Source of the DNA: an uncultured Croceitalea sp. | GTDB lineage: Bacteria > Bacteroidota > Bacteroidia > Flavobacteriales > Flavobacteriaceae | Length of the DNA stretch: 64,000 nt | Reading direction: 5' to 3' | Assembly (NCBI GenBank): GCA_947499565.1 | Contig: CANMOV010000003.1 | Coordinates: 663,981 to 727,980, forward strand | Part shown: piece after piece, positions 53,289 through 62,540 of the stretch | Numbering within the stretch: position 1 is the first letter of the stretch | How the letters are laid out: the number at the start of each line of letters is the position of its first letter | Position numbers and translations under genes: made by a program | Notes under the pieces: model-generated | Database searches by the model: none | What the model was told of the DNA's origin: nothing | What the model saw: only the letters and a program-made list of their open reading frames with translations

Positions 53289-54541
53289 TTAGAGTCTATT
53301 TTTAGTTGGAATACCTGTTCAATTAAAGCAAGGCTATCATCAGTATCTACTTCAGACTTTTTTAGATGATTAGCAAACTGCTTGGTAATTTTCTGAATAA
53401 TCCGTTCCGAAACCAATTCCGCTTGCTCTTGATTAAAATTGGTAAGTTTTTTGGAATGGAAATCCAATTCTTCCTCCTTCATTATCATTAGCTTTTCTTT
53501 TAAAGCATTGATGACGGGAGCAAATTTTCTAGTTTCCAACCACTTAACAAAATCGTTTTTAACTTCTTCAATTATGGCATTAGCTTTAGGAACATAAGCT
53601 TTCCTGTTAGCTAAAGTCTCATCTGTTATTTGCGATAATTGATCTAAGTGAACCAAGGTTACGTTGTCTAATTCTGTTACATCATCATGCACATTCTTAG
53701 GTACAGAAAGGTCTAGAATTAGTAAAGGTTTTTTTGAGTGTATTATTGATTTTGATACTGTTGGGAGCTGCGCTCCAGTTGCGACTACCAAAATGTCCGA
53801 CTTACGTATTTCCGTTTGTAAATCGCCATAATCTTTAACTACTAGTTGAAATTTGCCAGCAACTGCTACTGCTTTTTCCTTTGTTCTATTGATTAAAGTG
53901 ATATGTGTATTATCTGTGTGCTTTACTAAGTTTTCACAGGTGTTCCGACCAATTTTACCAGTACCAAAAAGCAAAATGTTCTTATCTGAAATATCCGAAA
54001 TAGTATTCAAAATATATTTAACCGAAGCAAAAGCAACTGAGGTTGCACCTGTTGAAAGCTGAGTTTCATTTTTAATACGTTTGCTGGCTTGGATAACAGA
54101 ATTGCACAAACGCTCTAAGAATGGATTAGACATCCCATGTTTTTTAGACCTATAAAAACTTTGCTTAATCTGACTAATAATCTCGAAATCACCTAGAATT
54201 TGACTATCTAAACCAGTACCAACACGAAACAAATGATTAAATGCATCATGGTTTTTATAAACGTAGGCTACTTCTTGGAACTCTTCAACAGTACCTTTTG
54301 TGTGTTTACAAAGCAACTGTATTAACTGGAAAGGGTGCTGGGCAAAACCGAATAGTTCGGTACGGTTACAAGTAGAAATGGCAAGTAGCCCTTCGATGCC
54401 TTCATTTTTAGCATCCAGCGTAATGGCATCAATTTTGGGAACATCTAAACTAAACTTGCCACGCACTTCGGCATCTGCTTTTTTATAGCTTAAGCCAATA
54501 GCGTAAAAAGAACTGTGTTTAGAAAGATGGTAATTCTTCAT
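53285..54541 (-). CDS. hemA: Glutamyl-tRNA reductase
   Basis: 418 residues from ATG 54541 (MKNYHLSKHSSFYAIGLSY). The longer frame to 54574 is rejected because a -7 box lies at 54567-54560. The catalytic Cys is in LLAISTCNRTEL, the NADPH loop is FGTGKIGRNT, and the C-terminal dimerisation helix is present. It makes glutamate-1-semialdehyde from Glu-tRNA, the first and usually controlled step of C5 haem synthesis. First gene of the operon. hemL is not in this window. Confidence 0.95.
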   Translation of the reverse strand: MKNYHLSKHSSFYAIGLSYKKADAEVRGKFSLDVPKIDAITLDAKNEGIEGLLAISTCNRTELFGFAQHPFQLIQLLCKHTKGTVEEFQEVAYVYKNHDAFNHLFRVGTGLDSQILGDFEIISQIKQSFYRSKKHGMSNPFLERLCNSVIQASKRIKNETQLSTGATSVAFASVKYILNTISDISDKNILLFGTGKIGRNTCENLVKHTDNTHITLINRTKEKAVAVAGKFQLVVKDYGDLQTEIRKSDILVVATGAQLPTVSKSIIHSKKPLLILDLSVPKNVHDDVTELDNVTLVHLDQLSQITDETLANRKAYVPKANAIIEEVKNDFVKWLETRKFAPVINALKEKLMIMKEEELDFHSKKLTNFNQEQAELVSERIIQKITKQFANHLKKSEVDTDDSLALIEQVFQLKIDSK

Positions 54542-54559
54542 TGAACTGTAACAGCGCTG

Positions 54560-54567
54560 CAAAAATA
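54560..54567 (-). promoter_or_regulatory. -7 box TATTTTTG of the hemA operon
   Basis: On the minus strand an exact TAnnTTTG box 18 bp before the hemA ATG. The -33 position lacks TTTG, which suggests help from an activator. Confidence 0.55.
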
Positions 54568-54654
54568 AACTCATATAAATCTAAAAAATAACGCTAGCGG
54601 TACTATAAATAACACCAAAAGAGATTTTAGATGCCTTCCAAGATTATTTTGTCC

Positions 54655-54671
54655 ATAAACACTGTGTTTAT
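54655..54671. promoter_or_regulatory. Perfect 17-bp palindrome between hemA and the AraC-type gene
   Basis: ATAAACACTGTGTTTAT: eight bases on each side of a central T, all paired. It lies about 88 bp upstream of the hemA -7 box and about 48 bp upstream of the AraC-gene -7 box, in the only spacer shared by the two units. A dimeric regulator site is the natural reading. Confidence 0.6.
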
Positions 54672-54695
54672 TGACAAAACATTTATTTTCTCTTA

Positions 54696-54727
54696 TTGTT
54701 TAGAGTAATTCTAAATAGCTATATTTG
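54696..54727 (+). promoter_or_regulatory. Promoter of the AraC-type regulator gene
   Basis: -33 TTG (54696-54698), 21 bp spacer, -7 box TATATTTG (54720-54727). It lies inside a longer open frame, which fixes the real start at ATG 54747. Confidence 0.7.
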
Positions 54728-54746
54728 TTGTTTAATAAAGAGAAAT

Positions 54747-55628
54747 ATGCAAGAAAATATCGCTAAAGGTTCATATGATGAAATTTTGATAGACCAAGAC
54801 TTCTATGTGCTTAAAATTCAGAATGATACAGAGCAGTTAAAGCAAATAAAGCGAGATATAGATAGTACTTTTATTCAGTTTCATTTTTCCCTAAAAGGAC
54901 ATGCTAAATTCTTGTTTAACGAAAGCAATTATGCTTTGGAAGTTTCAGAAGAAAATTCGCTTTTGCTTTATAATACTCAGAAAGACTTGCCGCTAAATGT
55001 AGTTTTAGAACCAAACTCTTGGCTGCTTTCTGTGGTAATGACCATTAGAAAGTTTCACTCTTTATTTTCCTCAGAAGCAGATTACATACCATTTTTAAGT
55101 GATGTTAATAGCGAAAAAAAATATTACTCCCAAGAAGTCTTAACACCAGGAATGGCAGTGGTTTTAAGCCAACTTATGAGCTACAGCTTACATCCATCTA
55201 TAAAAAGTTTATATGTAAAAGGCAAGGTATACGAATTAATCTCGTTGTATTTTAATAAGAGTGAGGATGCTAACTTAGAACAATGCCCTTTTTTGGCAGA
55301 TGAAGATAATGTTAGGCGTATACGACAAGCTAAAGAAATTATTATTTCAAGAATGTCTGAACCGCCTACTTTAGCTGAGCTTTCAGAAGAGATAGGGTTA
55401 AGCTTAAAGAAGTTGAAAGAAGGCTTTAAGCAAATTTACGGAGATTCTGTTTTTAGCTTCCTTTTTGATTATAAGATGGAATATGCTCGTAAAATGTTAG
55501 AAACGGGGCAGTATAATGTTAATGAAGTAGGATTAAAGATTGGATATAGTACAGCAAGTCATTTTATTTCATCGTTTAAAAAGAAATATGGAACCACCCC
55601 TAAAAAATATTTAACTTCAACCACTTAA
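54747..55628 (+). CDS. AraC-family regulator of the haem locus
   Basis: 293 residues from ATG 54747 (MQENIAKGSYDEIL). The N-terminal part (1-190) is a beta-rich sensing domain of the PchR-like kind, ending CPFLADEDNVRRIRQAKEII. Two helix-turn-helix units follow (about 195-290: PTLAELSEEIGLSLKKLKEG and NEVGLKIGYSTASHFISSFK). PchR-type proteins sense iron-siderophore; a haem or iron signal would suit this place. It is divergent from hemA across a perfect palindrome, with hemH nearby. Regulation of hem genes is inference. Confidence 0.85.
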   Translation: MQENIAKGSYDEILIDQDFYVLKIQNDTEQLKQIKRDIDSTFIQFHFSLKGHAKFLFNESNYALEVSEENSLLLYNTQKDLPLNVVLEPNSWLLSVVMTIRKFHSLFSSEADYIPFLSDVNSEKKYYSQEVLTPGMAVVLSQLMSYSLHPSIKSLYVKGKVYELISLYFNKSEDANLEQCPFLADEDNVRRIRQAKEIIISRMSEPPTLAELSEEIGLSLKKLKEGFKQIYGDSVFSFLFDYKMEYARKMLETGQYNVNEVGLKIGYSTASHFISSFKKKYGTTPKKYLTSTT

Positions 55629-55641
55629 ACACTTTATTAAA

Positions 55642-56397
55642 ATGAAATTCATCAAATCAATCATCATTATGCTTTTTAGCATATCAATTGCAGTAAGCGG
55701 ACAAGAAACAGAGGCTGAAACACCGCCTAAAAAACCAGATTTAGTATTGGTATTTACAAAAACCAAAGGCTATAGGCATGAGAGTATTGCAACGGGTGTA
55801 AAAGCCTTACGCGAAATGGGGCGAAAAAATAACTTTATAGTACTAAGAACAGAAAGTTCAGAAGACTTTAATACAGAAAATTTAGCTAATTATAGTCTAG
55901 TTGTTTTCTTAAGTACTACTATGGATGTTTTGGATGCAAGTGAACAAAACGCATTTGAAAAATACATCCAATCTGGTGGTAGCTTTTTAGGAATTCACGC
56001 CGCGTCTGATACGGAATATGATTGGCCTTGGTATGGAAAATTAGTAGGAGGTTATTTTGACAGTCATCCTAATGATCCAAATGTAAGAGAAGCTAAAATT
56101 GATGTTATATCCAAAGAACACAGTTCAACAGCCCACCTTAAAGACAGTTTTAAGCGTAGTGACGAATGGTACAACTTTAAGAATCTAAATCCAGATGTTA
56201 CTGTTTTAATGAAATTGGATGAAACAAGTTATAGTGGCGGTACTAATGGCGATGATCACCCGATAGCTTGGTATCATGAATATGACGGTGGTAGAGCATT
56301 TTACACCGGCGGTGGTCATACCAATGAGTCTTTCGCAGAACCAGATTTTAAACAACACCTTTTGGGTGCTATAGAATGGTGTTTAGGAAGAAATTAG
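55642..56397 (+). CDS. Secreted ThuA-domain protein
   Basis: 251 residues with a signal peptide (cut near VSGQ, about 20). The ThuA (glutamine-amidotransferase-like) fold is seen in LVLVFTKTKGYRHESIATG, IHAASDTEYDWPWYGKLVGG, DDHPIAWYHEYDGGRAFYT and GGHTNESF. ThuA proteins take part in trehalose or other glycoside metabolism, often with Gfo/Idh proteins; the active site is poorly known. It follows the AraC gene by 13 bp and overlaps the convergent DUF1460 gene by 15 bp. Confidence 0.88.
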   Translation: MKFIKSIIIMLFSISIAVSGQETEAETPPKKPDLVLVFTKTKGYRHESIATGVKALREMGRKNNFIVLRTESSEDFNTENLANYSLVVFLSTTMDVLDASEQNAFEKYIQSGGSFLGIHAASDTEYDWPWYGKLVGGYFDSHPNDPNVREAKIDVISKEHSSTAHLKDSFKRSDEWYNFKNLNPDVTVLMKLDETSYSGGTNGDDHPIAWYHEYDGGRAFYTGGGHTNESFAEPDFKQHLLGAIEWCLGRN

Positions 56398-57231
56398 GAG
56401 CGGCCTTGCTATAATAATTCCAATATTATTTTTTATGTTTTTAAGGTAATCTACTAAGGGTACTTTGGAGATTTTTACTTCGCCAGAACTTGAAGCGTGT
56501 AGTAAGTGAATTCTTCCATTGGGCTGCCTAATGGCAAAACCGGTATGCGTAACGTCCAGACCCTTTATAGCTGTCGCCAAAGCAATAATATCCCCAGATT
56601 TAATTTTCTTTTCTTGAGCTTTAATCAGGTTTTGAGGTAAATAACATAGGGTTTCTTTTGCAAGTTCTGCTTCCGTTTGTTGAATTCGCTTAAAATTTTT
56701 ATCATCTTTTAAATACGGATATAAATCTCTATGGGTTCCCATAAAATTAATTGGTTTTTCTAACATTACACCTCCTAAATCTGTGGTAATATCTTTTACT
56801 AAACCTATTTTCTCATTATCCCTAATCCAATCCGTAAAGTAATGTAAACGAGATGGATAGCCGTCTAAAACTCCATTTCTATACCGAATGGTTTCTAAAT
56901 TTTTAGTAAAATCATGGAATAACTTTTTTGGTGTCTTAAGAACTAAGGTAAAAGCCAAGACATTCTCTACAAAAGTGGTACAATCTAAGCCTCTAAGATT
57001 AATGACTAAAGATTCTGTAGTGCCAACTTCAAGAGTTTTTTCTAGATAGGGTATTCCCAAAAACGAAGTCCCAACTTTGGCAATACTATCACCCAAAGAA
57101 GCTGCCTTTAATTCTTTTAATGCTTCAATCTTAATATTATATAATGCTCTATCTGCTGGAGAACAAGTAATTTGGGCAGAAGCGAAATAGCAGGTAATTA
57201 CTAAAAGAGCAAAAATGTAGTTGCGAATCAT
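56383..57231 (-). CDS. DUF1460 NlpC/P60-type amidase-like protein
   Basis: 282 residues from Met 57231 (MIRNYIFALLV), with a signal peptide cut near SAQ. The probable catalytic Cys is in LRGLDCTTFVENVLAF and the His in DVTHTGFAIR, with PNGRIHLLHASSSG following; this is the N-acetylmuramoyl-L-alanine amidase-like fold of DUF1460. It would act on peptidoglycan fragments in the periplasm. It is a single gene, convergent with the ThuA gene. Confidence 0.88.
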   Translation of the reverse strand: MIRNYIFALLVITCYFASAQITCSPADRALYNIKIEALKELKAASLGDSIAKVGTSFLGIPYLEKTLEVGTTESLVINLRGLDCTTFVENVLAFTLVLKTPKKLFHDFTKNLETIRYRNGVLDGYPSRLHYFTDWIRDNEKIGLVKDITTDLGGVMLEKPINFMGTHRDLYPYLKDDKNFKRIQQTEAELAKETLCYLPQNLIKAQEKKIKSGDIIALATAIKGLDVTHTGFAIRQPNGRIHLLHASSSGEVKISKVPLVDYLKNIKNNIGIIIARPLLISS

Positions 57232-57365
57232 ACTACTAAAATACATTAAAACCTATGATTGACTTTTTCTATGCCATAATAACAAAACTTGTTCGCCCTT
57301 TTAAATAGATAATGAAGTAGCTGTTGTATTTTTAACACTTTAAAAGAATAACCAATTTCATCGCT

Positions 57366-58397
57366 ATGAAAGGAGTTTTATTGGTCAATTTAGGTTCGCC
57401 AGACAGTCCAACAGCAAAAGACGTTAAACCGTATCTGGATGAGTTTTTAATGGATGGTCGTGTAATTGACGTTCCCCCTTTGCTACGTAATCTATTGGTT
57501 CGCGGAATCATATTGCAAACAAGACCAAAAAAATCAGCAAAAGCATACTCAAAAATTTGGTGGGACGAAGGCTCACCATTAATAGTAATCTCTAAGCGTT
57601 TTGCAAAAAAAGTGAGAGCACACACAGATATGCCGGTTGCTTTAGGAATGCGTTATGGATCTATGAGTATTAAAGAAGGCTTACAAGAACTTAAAGACCA
57701 AGACGTAGATGAGGTCTTATTAGTGCCATTATATCCACACTATGCGATGTCATCTTATGAAACCGTAGTAGTTAAAGCTATGGAAGATCAGCAGGAGCAT
57801 TTCCCAGAAATGAAAATGACAACCATGCCTGCGTTTTATAGTAACGAAGACTATATAAAAGTACTATCTGAAAGTATTGCAGAGGGGTTAAAAGATTTTG
57901 AATACGACCATGTTTTATTTTCTTATCATGGGATACCAGAACGTCATATTCGCAAATCGGATCCCACAAAATTTCATTGTAAGATAGATGGTTCTTGCTG
58001 TAGTATAAATTCGGTGGCACACCATACATGTTACCGTCATCAATGCTATTATACTACAGAACTGGTAAAAGCATATTTAGGACTTCCTGAAGAAAAAGTG
58101 AGCTCTTCTTTCCAATCGAGATTAGCAGGTGACCCATGGTTAAAACCATATACAGATTATGAATTTGAGCGTTTTCCAAAAGAGGGAAAGAAAAGACTTG
58201 CCGTTATTACCCCAGCTTTTGTAAGTGATTGTTTAGAAACCTTGGAAGAAATTGCCATGGAAGGAAAAGAACAATTTGAAGATGCAGGAGGTGAACACTA
58301 CAAACATATTTCCTGTTTAAATGATAATGATGCCTGGGTTGAATTAATGGCAAAATGGATTAATGAATGGGAAGCTAAAGAAATTTTGCCCGTGTAA
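57366..58397 (+). CDS. hemH: Ferrochelatase with cysteine-rich insert
   Basis: 343 residues. It puts Fe2+ into protoporphyrin, the last haem step. Family marks are LLVNLGSPDSP (about 4-14), the catalytic His in LFSYHGIPERH, and TPAFVSDCLETLEEI (Glu). Between them FHCKIDGSCCSIN and HTCYRHQCYY hold five Cys, like the internal cluster-binding insert known in some bacterial ferrochelatases; a [2Fe-2S] cluster is possible. The stop shares one base with the next start (TAATG). Confidence 0.95.
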   Translation: MKGVLLVNLGSPDSPTAKDVKPYLDEFLMDGRVIDVPPLLRNLLVRGIILQTRPKKSAKAYSKIWWDEGSPLIVISKRFAKKVRAHTDMPVALGMRYGSMSIKEGLQELKDQDVDEVLLVPLYPHYAMSSYETVVVKAMEDQQEHFPEMKMTTMPAFYSNEDYIKVLSESIAEGLKDFEYDHVLFSYHGIPERHIRKSDPTKFHCKIDGSCCSINSVAHHTCYRHQCYYTTELVKAYLGLPEEKVSSSFQSRLAGDPWLKPYTDYEFERFPKEGKKRLAVITPAFVSDCLETLEEIAMEGKEQFEDAGGEHYKHISCLNDNDAWVELMAKWINEWEAKEILPV

Positions 58398-59779
58398 TGG
58401 CAAACGTATCTTCAGACGAGCTAGGAACAAGGCCTATTGGTAAACTTTTGGTAAAACAATCTGTACCTGCTGCCATAGGCATCCTGGTAATGTCTCTGAA
58501 TGTACTTATCGATTCAGTTTTTGTGGGAAAATGGATTGGCTCTATAGCAATTGCTGCTATTAGCGTAGTACTTCCAATTACCTTTTTTATTGCTGCTTTG
58601 GGAATGGCTATTGGTGTTGGTGGTTCCAGCATTATCTCTCGTGCTTTGGGAGCGGATAATCGTGAGAAAGCATTAAAAACTTTTGGAAATCAGATTACGC
58701 TAACTTTTGTAATGACCATAAGCATGGTTATTCTTGGTCTAATCTACGTAAATGACTTAATCCCAGTTTTTGGAGCTAAAGGAAGCATTTTTGAACCAGC
58801 AAAGATTTACTATATCATTATCTTATATGGTGTGCCGTTTTTGGCGTACACCATGATGGGAAACAATGTAATGCGTGCCGAGGGCAAACCTAAATTTGCC
58901 ATGAATGCAATGATTATCCCTTCTGTTGCAAATTTGTTTATGGACTATTTGCTCATTTACGTTTTTGATATGGGTATGGCTGGTGCAGCATGGGCGACCA
59001 CCACTGCTTATTTTATGTCTTTTAGCTACGTATTGTACTTTTTTCTTTCCAAAAATTCTGAGCTAAAGATTAACTGGGGTCATTTAGGATTTAATATGCC
59101 TATTTTAAAAGAGATAAGCTCTTTAGGTTTTGTAACCTTGGCTAGACAAGCTGTGGTCAGTTTTACGTATTTATTAATGAATAATATCCTCTTTAATTTA
59201 GGAGGAGAAGCAATGATTGCAGTTTATGCTATTATTGGTCGTGTTTTAATGTTCGCATTATTTCCAGTTTTTGGTATTACCCAAGGTTTTTTGCCTATTG
59301 CTGGGTATAATTATGGTGCCGAGAAATATGAAAGAGTAAAAGAATCTATTTATACTGCTATAAAATATGCTTCCGTATTAGGGAGTATTGTCTTTCTTGG
59401 TTTATTAATTTTCCCCGAAGCATTAACGGCACTTTTTTTAAGTAATAGAGCAGATTTGCCTATGGAAGATAAACTAGTAAATGCTTTTGTTCTAGAACGT
59501 ACTCCAAATGCTATAAGATGGGTATTTGCAGCTACACCTATTATTGCGTTACAACTAATAGGAGCGGCTTATTTTCAAGCAATAGGGAAAGCCATACCCG
59601 CCTTACTTTTAACCTTAACCAGACAAGGCTTCTTTTTTATCCCACTAATATTAATACTGCCATCTTATTTTGGAGAACTTGGTATTTGGATTTCATTCCC
59701 AATTGCTGATGTTTTAGCTACTATTGTTACTGGAATTTATTTGAGAAAAGAGGTTAAAACAAAACTTGAATTCACATAA
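58397..59779 (+). CDS. MATE-family efflux transporter
   Basis: 460 residues with 12 hydrophobic segments in two halves. Marks are LLVKQSVPAAIGILVMSLN (helix 1), VGGSSIISRALGADNREKA, the acidic/polar DYLLIYVFDMGMAGAAWATT and QGFLPIAGYNYGAEKYERVK in the second half. Pumps of this kind push out drugs or metabolites using Na+ or H+. It is coupled to hemH by the TAATG overlap, so export of a porphyrin-related compound is conceivable but unproven. Confidence 0.9.
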   Translation: MANVSSDELGTRPIGKLLVKQSVPAAIGILVMSLNVLIDSVFVGKWIGSIAIAAISVVLPITFFIAALGMAIGVGGSSIISRALGADNREKALKTFGNQITLTFVMTISMVILGLIYVNDLIPVFGAKGSIFEPAKIYYIIILYGVPFLAYTMMGNNVMRAEGKPKFAMNAMIIPSVANLFMDYLLIYVFDMGMAGAAWATTTAYFMSFSYVLYFFLSKNSELKINWGHLGFNMPILKEISSLGFVTLARQAVVSFTYLLMNNILFNLGGEAMIAVYAIIGRVLMFALFPVFGITQGFLPIAGYNYGAEKYERVKESIYTAIKYASVLGSIVFLGLLIFPEALTALFLSNRADLPMEDKLVNAFVLERTPNAIRWVFAATPIIALQLIGAAYFQAIGKAIPALLLTLTRQGFFFIPLILILPSYFGELGIWISFPIADVLATIVTGIYLRKEVKTKLEFT

Positions 59780-59787
59780 AGGAAGTT

Positions 59788-60213
59788 TTACTCTGTAATT
59801 TGAGCTGCAGCTTTGCTTATAATTTTCCATTCCCCCTTAAGTTTTTTTAATAGAAAAATATCCATAAATAATAAGTCACTCGATGGTATTCTAATTTCTG
59901 CTTCGGCAGAAGCAATATTATTCGCTATAGTTACATTCAATATTTTTCCATAGCGTCCGTTAAATTTTCCTCTTTCCCTTTTTTCAAACAATTTAGCATA
60001 TTCTTTAGGCGATAAAACCCATAGTTCTTGGTCCTTTTTTGATAAGTATAAAGGAGCATTTTCATAAAATGCCGATTCAATTAGTTTTGGATAACTGTAA
60101 GATGAACCTTGGATATACCTATTTAAAGTTTCTCTAACTTGTTGTTCTTCGGTCTGCGAAAACATAGAGATGGTTATTAATAGCATACCAGATAAGAGAA
60201 TGTACTTTTTCAT
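59788..60213 (-). CDS. Secreted NTF2-like protein
   Basis: 141 residues with a signal peptide (about 1-19, SMFSQ). QQVRETLNRYIQGSSYSYP, AFYENAPLYLSK and the end LLKKLKGEWKIISKAAAQ follow the NTF2/lumazine-binding-like pattern, a cone fold that can bind small ligands. No catalytic residues are sure. It lies 7 bp after the sugar dehydrogenase gene on the same strand and is probably co-transcribed. Confidence 0.75.
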   Translation of the reverse strand: MKKYILLSGMLLITISMFSQTEEQQVRETLNRYIQGSSYSYPKLIESAFYENAPLYLSKKDQELWVLSPKEYAKLFEKRERGKFNGRYGKILNVTIANNIASAEAEIRIPSSDLLFMDIFLLKKLKGEWKIISKAAAQITE

Positions 60214-60220
60214 GATAATT

Positions 60221-61375
60221 TTATTTTAGTATTGGTTTTATTCTAATGATTTTACCGTCTTCTTCGTCAGTGAGCAGGTATAGTTTGCCATCAGGGCTTT
60301 GTCTTACTTTTCTCGAACGCACGCGCTCATCTATAAAAAGTTCTTCAGCACTTTTAATAATATCACCTTCAATATGAAATCTCCATAAACTGCCTCTTGA
60401 GAGACCTGGGACAAAGAGATTATTTTTCCATTGCGGGAATTCATTTCCTGTATAAAAGCATAATCCGGTTGGCGCTACCGTATGTAACCAAAACCAAGTT
60501 GGAGGCGTTAAGGTAACTTCATCTAACCTAGGGGGCTTGTAATCTTTGCTTCGCAATTTTCCTGTTGTAGCATTTGGCCACCCGTAATTAGCACCAGCTT
60601 TTAGAACATTTAGCTCATCACCTTGTATTGTTCCATGTTCTGTAAACCATAGTTTATTGGTTTCTGGTTGTAAAGCAATACCCTGAGAATTTCGCAACCC
60701 AATCGCATAAAGACCAGGGACGGCTCCTTCACCAAATTTTGGATTGTCCTCTGGAATGCTCCCATCATCATTAAACCTAAAGATTTTACCTCTTTTGTCT
60801 TTTACATTTTGAGCAATTGGAATTGGCGGTTCGTCATGTTCCCAAAATAGACGTTCACCAACGGTAATGTATAGTTTTTTGTCTGCGCCAAAAACCATAC
60901 CTCCGCCATAATGATAGTTTTGTTTAGTGAAGGGTTCTGCAACAAATATGCTTTTAATTTGCGTTAAAGAATCACCTTCCAGCTTTGCTCTAATGAATTT
61001 TGTAGTTCTCCCATGCACCAGTTTTTTGGCGGCGTAAGAAAGATAGATGAATTGATTCTTTTTAAATTCAGGATGCGTGATGACTTCATACATTCCTGAA
61101 TTATCTCCAAAATGAACAATGCCAATACTATCCGTAAGGTCTTTTGGAAAGCCTTTAACCTTCTCTTTTGTTTTCGAGTTTAAGTTGACCAAAACAAGAT
61201 TACCATTCTTTTCTGTGACCAAGGCTTTTTCTTCAGATAGAAAGGCTATACTCCAAGGTTTATTAAGGCCGGTAATTAGTACTTCTTTTTCAGGTAAAGG
61301 AAGAACAGAAACTCTGGGTTCTTTTTTAATGCATCCACTACAAATTATTAATGAAAGCAAAAAGACAATTCGCAT
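60221..61375 (-). CDS. PQQ-dependent aldose sugar dehydrogenase-like lipoprotein
   Basis: 384 residues with a lipobox (CSGC, about 12-15). A six-bladed propeller: LNKPWSIAFLSEEKALVTEK at the start, NYHYGGGMVFGADKKLYITV, GLRNSQGIALQPETNKLWFT with EHGTIQGDELNVLKAGANYG, and KVRQSPDGKLYLLTDEEDG near the end, as in YliI/soluble glucose dehydrogenases. These oxidise aldoses with PQQ; PQQ synthesis genes are not in the window. Probably at the outer membrane. First gene of a pair with the NTF2-like gene. Confidence 0.88.
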   Translation of the reverse strand: MRIVFLLSLIICSGCIKKEPRVSVLPLPEKEVLITGLNKPWSIAFLSEEKALVTEKNGNLVLVNLNSKTKEKVKGFPKDLTDSIGIVHFGDNSGMYEVITHPEFKKNQFIYLSYAAKKLVHGRTTKFIRAKLEGDSLTQIKSIFVAEPFTKQNYHYGGGMVFGADKKLYITVGERLFWEHDEPPIPIAQNVKDKRGKIFRFNDDGSIPEDNPKFGEGAVPGLYAIGLRNSQGIALQPETNKLWFTEHGTIQGDELNVLKAGANYGWPNATTGKLRSKDYKPPRLDEVTLTPPTWFWLHTVAPTGLCFYTGNEFPQWKNNLFVPGLSRGSLWRFHIEGDIIKSAEELFIDERVRSRKVRQSPDGKLYLLTDEEDGKIIRIKPILK

Positions 61376-61461
61376 GACATAGTATTTGTCACAAATCTTG
61401 ATTTATTTTTATCAAAATGCTTTAATAAACATGAATCTTAAAACGATTTTAAAGGAATTTT

Positions 61462-62469
61462 TTAACCCATTTTCTTTCTATATAAAGAAGGAGTTTGCTT
61501 TGTGGCTGCTTTAAAAGCTAGGTTAAAAGAAGTTACATTGCCAAAGCCACAGTCATAAGCAACAGTTGCAATTTTTTCTTGCGAATAAGCGTCAGAAACC
61601 AACAACTTTTTTGCCCTTTCGATTCGAAATGAATTTACGAATTCCGAAAAGTTTTTCTCTTCATTTTCGTTTAGTGCCTGAGATAAATTTCTTGGAGAGA
61701 CCTTCAATTTTTCAGCAACTTTATCCAAGGTTAAACCGCTATCCAAGAATAATTCTTCGTCTTTAAAAAGATTTTTAATGGATTGTATCAAAGAAGATGC
61801 AGTCTTTACATCTAGCTGTGAATCTTGATATTTTAAAAGTGAAAAGGTATGCTTACGTAGCAACAAAAACGAGAATACATAAACCAACAAAGAAAAGAAA
61901 ATAGCTCCTCCAATATAAAAGGGAATAAGGCCAGCAAGATGGCCAATATAAAAACACCAAATTAAACTTGTTCCAATAATCAAATTCCTGTACCATCCGA
62001 TTAATTTGGAGTTTGAAGATTTTCTAGAATTAATTAAAAGTTTGATCGCAAGCAATAAATAGATTGCTAGATGAATAAACACAGCAATATAGATGGCATA
62101 AGATATAAAATCACCTCTATTGGGAATAATTGCCGCAGCAAAGAAGAAAAACAAAAATGGACTTAGATGAAAGTAGTTTGTTTGAGAAAAACTGCTTTTC
62201 TGCTGAAAGAGTGTTTTCCCGTAAAACCATAGCATTGGACCCACTAATAAAATGCCAGAAATGCCAATATTTCTTAACCATGGTTCAATGTCTAAGTAAA
62301 CATTTAGAACCGATTTTCCAATACGTATCGTAAGCCCTAGGATGAGAAAAGCTAGAAAAGCATTTCCTTTTTTATTCCCTTTTTTTAAGGTGAATAAATA
62401 GATTGATAGAAATAGTGCTTGCACAAGCCCCAGGCAACTAAGAACAAGTATAATACTATCTTTATCCAT
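61462..62469 (-). CDS. Membrane-bound AraC-type regulator
   Basis: 335 residues. Seven hydrophobic segments fill about 5-210 (LVLSCLGLVQALFLSIYLF; GISGILLVGPMLWFYG; YAIYIAVFIHLAIYLLL). The AraC helix-turn-helix pair follows (about 235-333: LTLDKVAEKLKVSPRNLSQ, KIATVAYDCGFGNVTSFNLA, TPSLYRKKMG). Such 7TM-AraC proteins are common in Bacteroidota and are thought to sense an envelope signal. The neighbouring sugar dehydrogenase and lactonase genes are possible targets. Confidence 0.88.
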   Translation of the reverse strand: MDKDSIILVLSCLGLVQALFLSIYLFTLKKGNKKGNAFLAFLILGLTIRIGKSVLNVYLDIEPWLRNIGISGILLVGPMLWFYGKTLFQQKSSFSQTNYFHLSPFLFFFFAAAIIPNRGDFISYAIYIAVFIHLAIYLLLAIKLLINSRKSSNSKLIGWYRNLIIGTSLIWCFYIGHLAGLIPFYIGGAIFFSLLVYVFSFLLLRKHTFSLLKYQDSQLDVKTASSLIQSIKNLFKDEELFLDSGLTLDKVAEKLKVSPRNLSQALNENEEKNFSEFVNSFRIERAKKLLVSDAYSQEKIATVAYDCGFGNVTSFNLAFKAATKQTPSLYRKKMG

Positions 62470-62540
62470 ACACTAAAAATATAAAGAAGAGTTTAAATAC
62501 AATTAACTTCTTATTTTTAACCAATATTGAACGAGAACAC

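Noticed and set aside
54696-54746. Longer N-terminus for the AraC-type regulator
   Set aside because: A good -33/-7 promoter lies inside this stretch, so it is not translated.
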